DNA of 64,000 bases, from contig JAZGUH010000103.1 in NCBI GenBank assembly GCA_037893225.1, forward strand, positions 2,170,001 through 2,234,000, given 5' to 3'. The position numbers and the translations under genes are program-made. The notes under the pieces were generated by a model that did not search any database, had not been told where the DNA came from, and saw nothing but the letters and a program-made list of their open reading frames with translations. Origin of the DNA: Hippasteria phrygiana (lineage: Eukaryota > Echinodermata > Asteroidea > Valvatida > Goniasteridae). This document shows positions 61,718 through 64,000 of this stretch, piece after piece. Within the stretch, counting starts at the first letter, position 1, and each line of letters starts with the position of its first letter.

Positions 61718-63821
61718 CTGCTTAACGTTTGCCACATTTTCAGATGAACGCCCCTCCTTTCCCTGTTCATAATTGAATGGGATATTGACCAAATCCAGTA
61801 ATTTTCACACGTATGGGTAGCTTAGATCTAGCGCAACAATTTGAGACCATCGCCAGCTCCATAGCGTGAGAACTCTTCGAGAAAATTCAAACCTCGCAAC
61901 AAATGTTTCCATGAACTCTGTGTGCGTTCTCCCGTTTACTGCATTGTGACTGCTTAACGTTTGCCAAATTTTCAGATGAACGCCCCTCCTTTCCCTGTTC
62001 ATAATTGAATGGTATATTGACCAAATCCAGTCATTTTTACACTGATGGGTAGCTTAGATTTAGCGCAACAAATTTCAGACCATCGCCAGCTTCACAGAGT
62101 TAGAACTCTTCGAGAAAATTCAAACCTCGCAACCAATTTCTTTCTGTGAACTCTGTGTGCGTTCTCCCGTTTACTGCATTGTGGCTGCTTAACGTTTGCC
62201 AAATTTTCAGATGAACGCCCCTCCTTTCCCTGTTCATAATTGAATGGTATATTGACCAAATCCAGTAATTTTTACACGTATGGGTAGCTTAGATCTAGCG
62301 CAACAATTTCAGACCACCACCAGCTTCACAGCGTTAGAACTCTACGAGAAAAATCAAACCTCGCATCAAATTTCTTCCTGTGAACTCTGTGTGCGTTCTT
62401 CCGTTTACTGCATTGTGACTGCTTAACGTTTGCCACATTTTCAGATGAACGCCCCTCCTTTCCCTGTTCATAATTGAATGGGATATTGACCAAATCCAGT
62501 AATTTTCACACGTATGGGTAGCTTAGATCTAGCGCAACAATTTGAGACCATCGCCAGCTTCATAGCGTTAGAACTCTTCGAGAAAATTCAAAACTCGCAA
62601 CAATTTTTTTTCCATGAACTCTGTGTGCGTTCTCCCGTTTAGTGCATTGTGGCTGCTTAACGTTTGCCAAATTTTCAGATGAACGCCCCTCCTTTCCCTG
62701 TTCATAATTGAATGGGATATTGACCAAATCCAGTAATTTTTACACGTATGGGTAGCTTAGATCTAGCGCAACAATTTCAGACCATCGCCAGCTTCACAGG
62801 GTTAGAACTCTTCGAGAAAAATCAAACCTCGCATCAAATTTCTTCCTATGAACTCTGTGTGCGTTCTTCCGTTTACTGCATTGTGACTGCTTAACGTTTG
62901 CCACATTTCCAGATGAACGCCCCTCCTTTCCCTGTTCATAATTGAATGGGATATTGACCAAATCCAGTAAGTTTCACACGTATGGGTAGCTTAGATCTAG
63001 CGCAACAATTTGAGACCATCGCCAGCTTCATAGCGTGAGAACTCTTCGAGAAAATTCAAACCTCGCAACAAATTTTCCCCATGAACTCTGTGTGCGTTCT
63101 CCCGTTTACTGCATTGTGACTGCTTAACGTTTGCCAAATTTTCAGATGAACGCCCCTCCTTTCCCTGTTCATAATTGAATGGTATATTGACCAAATCCAG
63201 TCATTTTTACACTGATGGGTAGCTTAGATTTAGCGCAACAATTTCAGACCATCACCAGCTTCACAGCGTTAGAACTCTTCGAGAAAATTCAAACCTCGCA
63301 ACTAATTTCTTTCTGTGAACTCTGTGTGCGTTCTCCCGTTTACTGCATTGTGGCTGCTTAACGTTTGCCAAATTTTCAGATGAACGCCCCTCCTTTCCCT
63401 GTTCATAATTGAATGCGATATTGACCAAATCCAGTAATTTTCACACGTATGGGTAGCTTAGATCTAGCGCAACAATTTGAGACCGTCGCCAGCTTCACAG
63501 CGTTAGAACTCTTCGAGAAAATTCAAACCTCGCAACAAATTTCTTTCTGTGAACTCTGTGTGGGTTCTCCCGTTTAATGCATTGTGGCTGCTTCACGTTT
63601 GCCACATTTTCAGATGAACGCCCCTCCTTTCCCTGTTCATAATTGAATGGGATATTGACCAAATCCAGTAATTTTCACACGTATGGGTAGCTTAGATCTA
63701 GCGCAACAATTTGAGACCATCGCCAGCTTCATAGCGTTAGAACTCTTCGAGAAAATTCAAAACTCGCAACAATTTTTTTTCCATGAACTCTGTGTGCGTT
63801 CTCCCGTTTAGTGCATTGTGG
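61718..63821. repeat. Third derivative unit: T, i, j, k, h, e, a, m, n/k
   Basis: Monomer starts are 61718, 61950 (235 bp), 62185, 62419, 62653, 62887, 63120, 63354 and 63588. It begins like 59380-61717, then continues with a and m as in the h-e-a-m-n-o repeat. The last monomer (63588-63821) starts with the class n CTTCACG but is class k from CACATTTTCAG onward, with CAAAACTCG and a T8 tract. Confidence 0.88.
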
Positions 63822-64000
63822 CTGCTTAACGTTTGCCAAATTTTCAGATGAACGCCCCTCCTTTCCCTGTTCATAATTGAATGGGATATTGACCAAATCC
63901 AGTAATTTTTACACGTATGGGTAGCTTAGATCTAGCGCAACAATTTCAGACCATCGCCAGCTTCACAGGGTTAGAACTCTTCGAGAAAAATCAAACCTCG
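63822..64000. repeat. Partial class h monomer at the window edge
   Basis: 179 bases of a class h copy (GTAATTTTTACACG, AATTTCAGACC, CACAGGG) are cut by the end of the window, so the array continues to the right. The left edge likewise begins three bases before a monomer start. Confidence 0.95.

Larger units (their letters stand above)
1..64000. repeat. Satellite array, ~234 bp monomer, 273 complete copies head to tail
   Basis: The start motif CTGCTTAACG (CTGCTTCACG in one class) recurs about every 234 bp from position 4 to 63822, always on the same strand. Monomers at 4, 238, 472, 706, 940 and 1173 set the phase, and every later one I placed fits a length of 232-235 bp. Conserved blocks in nearly every copy are the segment from CAGATGAACG through TTCATAAT, the GGGTAGCTTAGA block, and CTGTGTG with CGTTCT. 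The stretch just after CTCGCAAC varies most and carries the length changes. No non-satellite sequence interrupts the array. The monomer at 238-471 has 98 G+C out of 234. I do not recognise the family, so the name and taxon are left open. Confidence 0.97.

Noticed and set aside
379..63194. Recurring minus-strand open frames of 61, 65 or 69 codons, and the 65-codon type starting MNRERRG
   Set aside because: They repeat at the satellite period, shift type with monomer class, and overlap the monomer junction. No ribosome site, domain or codon pattern supports translation. They are by-products of the repeat.
1..64000. CRISPR array
   Set aside because: Repeats are contiguous 234 bp units without short unique spacers; the variable parts recur by class and are not unique.
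1..64000. Transposon or retroelement insertion within the array
   Set aside because: Every monomer start I placed is 232-235 bp from the next, leaving no room for inserted DNA, and no target-site duplications or terminal repeats were seen.
1..64000. Ribosomal DNA spacer or 5S gene array
   Set aside because: No stretch recalls 5S or other rRNA sequence, and the A/B-box resemblance is too weak and too far apart to call a 5S or tRNA gene.

Overview
The whole window is one uninterrupted, head-to-tail tandem repeat (satellite DNA). The monomer is about 234 bp (class lengths 232, 233, 234 and 235 bp). Taking each monomer to start at the C of CTGCTTAACG (or CTGCTTCACG), I count 273 complete monomers after a 3-base stub, then a 179-base partial monomer at the right end. 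All copies are in the same orientation. I see no unique sequence, transposon, RNA gene, microsatellite block or credible protein-coding gene. The short open frames on the minus strand (61, 65 or 69 codons) and the two on the plus strand recur at the repeat period and come from the satellite itself. An array this long and homogeneous with nested higher-order periods points to a eukaryotic centromeric, pericentromeric or other heterochromatic block. I do not recognise the satellite family and cannot name the taxon. One sampled monomer has about 42% G+C and no CpG deficit, which fits either a young array or a lineage with little germline CpG methylation.

For description I use single-letter monomer classes defined by diagnostic variants: a (TCATTTTTACAC, TTTAG), b (CTGTTAAC plus TTTAATGCAT), c (CAGCAATTTCC, TTTCGTTC), d (CAAGTAATTG, ATATAGCAC, TTTAAG), e (GTAAGTTTC or GTAAGTTAC, CATAGCGTGAG, TTCCCC; 233 bp), f and g (GTAATTTTC front, T7 tract), h (CACAGGG, CATCAAATTTC), i (CACAGAG), j (CTACGAG), k (T7 or T8 tract, TTTAGTGCATT), m (GACCGTCG, GTGTGGGTT), n (TTCACG, TTTCATGAG), o and T (CTCCATAG; 232 bp), and l, p, q (a-like).

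Layout. Zone I (4-11927, 51 monomers) is a 5-monomer higher-order repeat, a-b-c-d-e, 1169 bp, interrupted by in-register hybrid monomers. Zone II (11928-26658, 63 monomers) is built around a 9-monomer, 2104 bp repeat (f-g-c'-d-e-a-c-d-e) present four times, embedded in a 22-monomer (5144 bp) duplication that begins at 10292. Zone III (26659-42552, 68 monomers) is a 34-monomer, 7947 bp block present twice in tandem with no difference at any site I compared. It contains a 6-monomer, 1401 bp repeat (h-e-a-m-n-o). Zone IV (42553-64000) first rearranges zone III monomers (42553-50966, 36 monomers), then settles into a 13-monomer, about 3038 bp repeat with 10-monomer deletion derivatives.

Class d stops at 26658, and k, m, n and o appear only to its right, so about 26.66 kb is a sharp boundary between two higher-order repeat families. 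The nesting of periods (234, 1169, 1401, 2104, 3038, 5144, 7947), the in-register hybrid monomers and the shared private substitutions all point to recent, repeated unequal exchange, segmental amplification and gene conversion. No genes work together here; any function would be structural or chromatin-based. Candidate elements in the monomer are a conserved dyad around a pyrimidine-rich loop, an 8-bp palindrome, and a weak RNA polymerase III-like A/B-box arrangement followed in some classes by a T tract.
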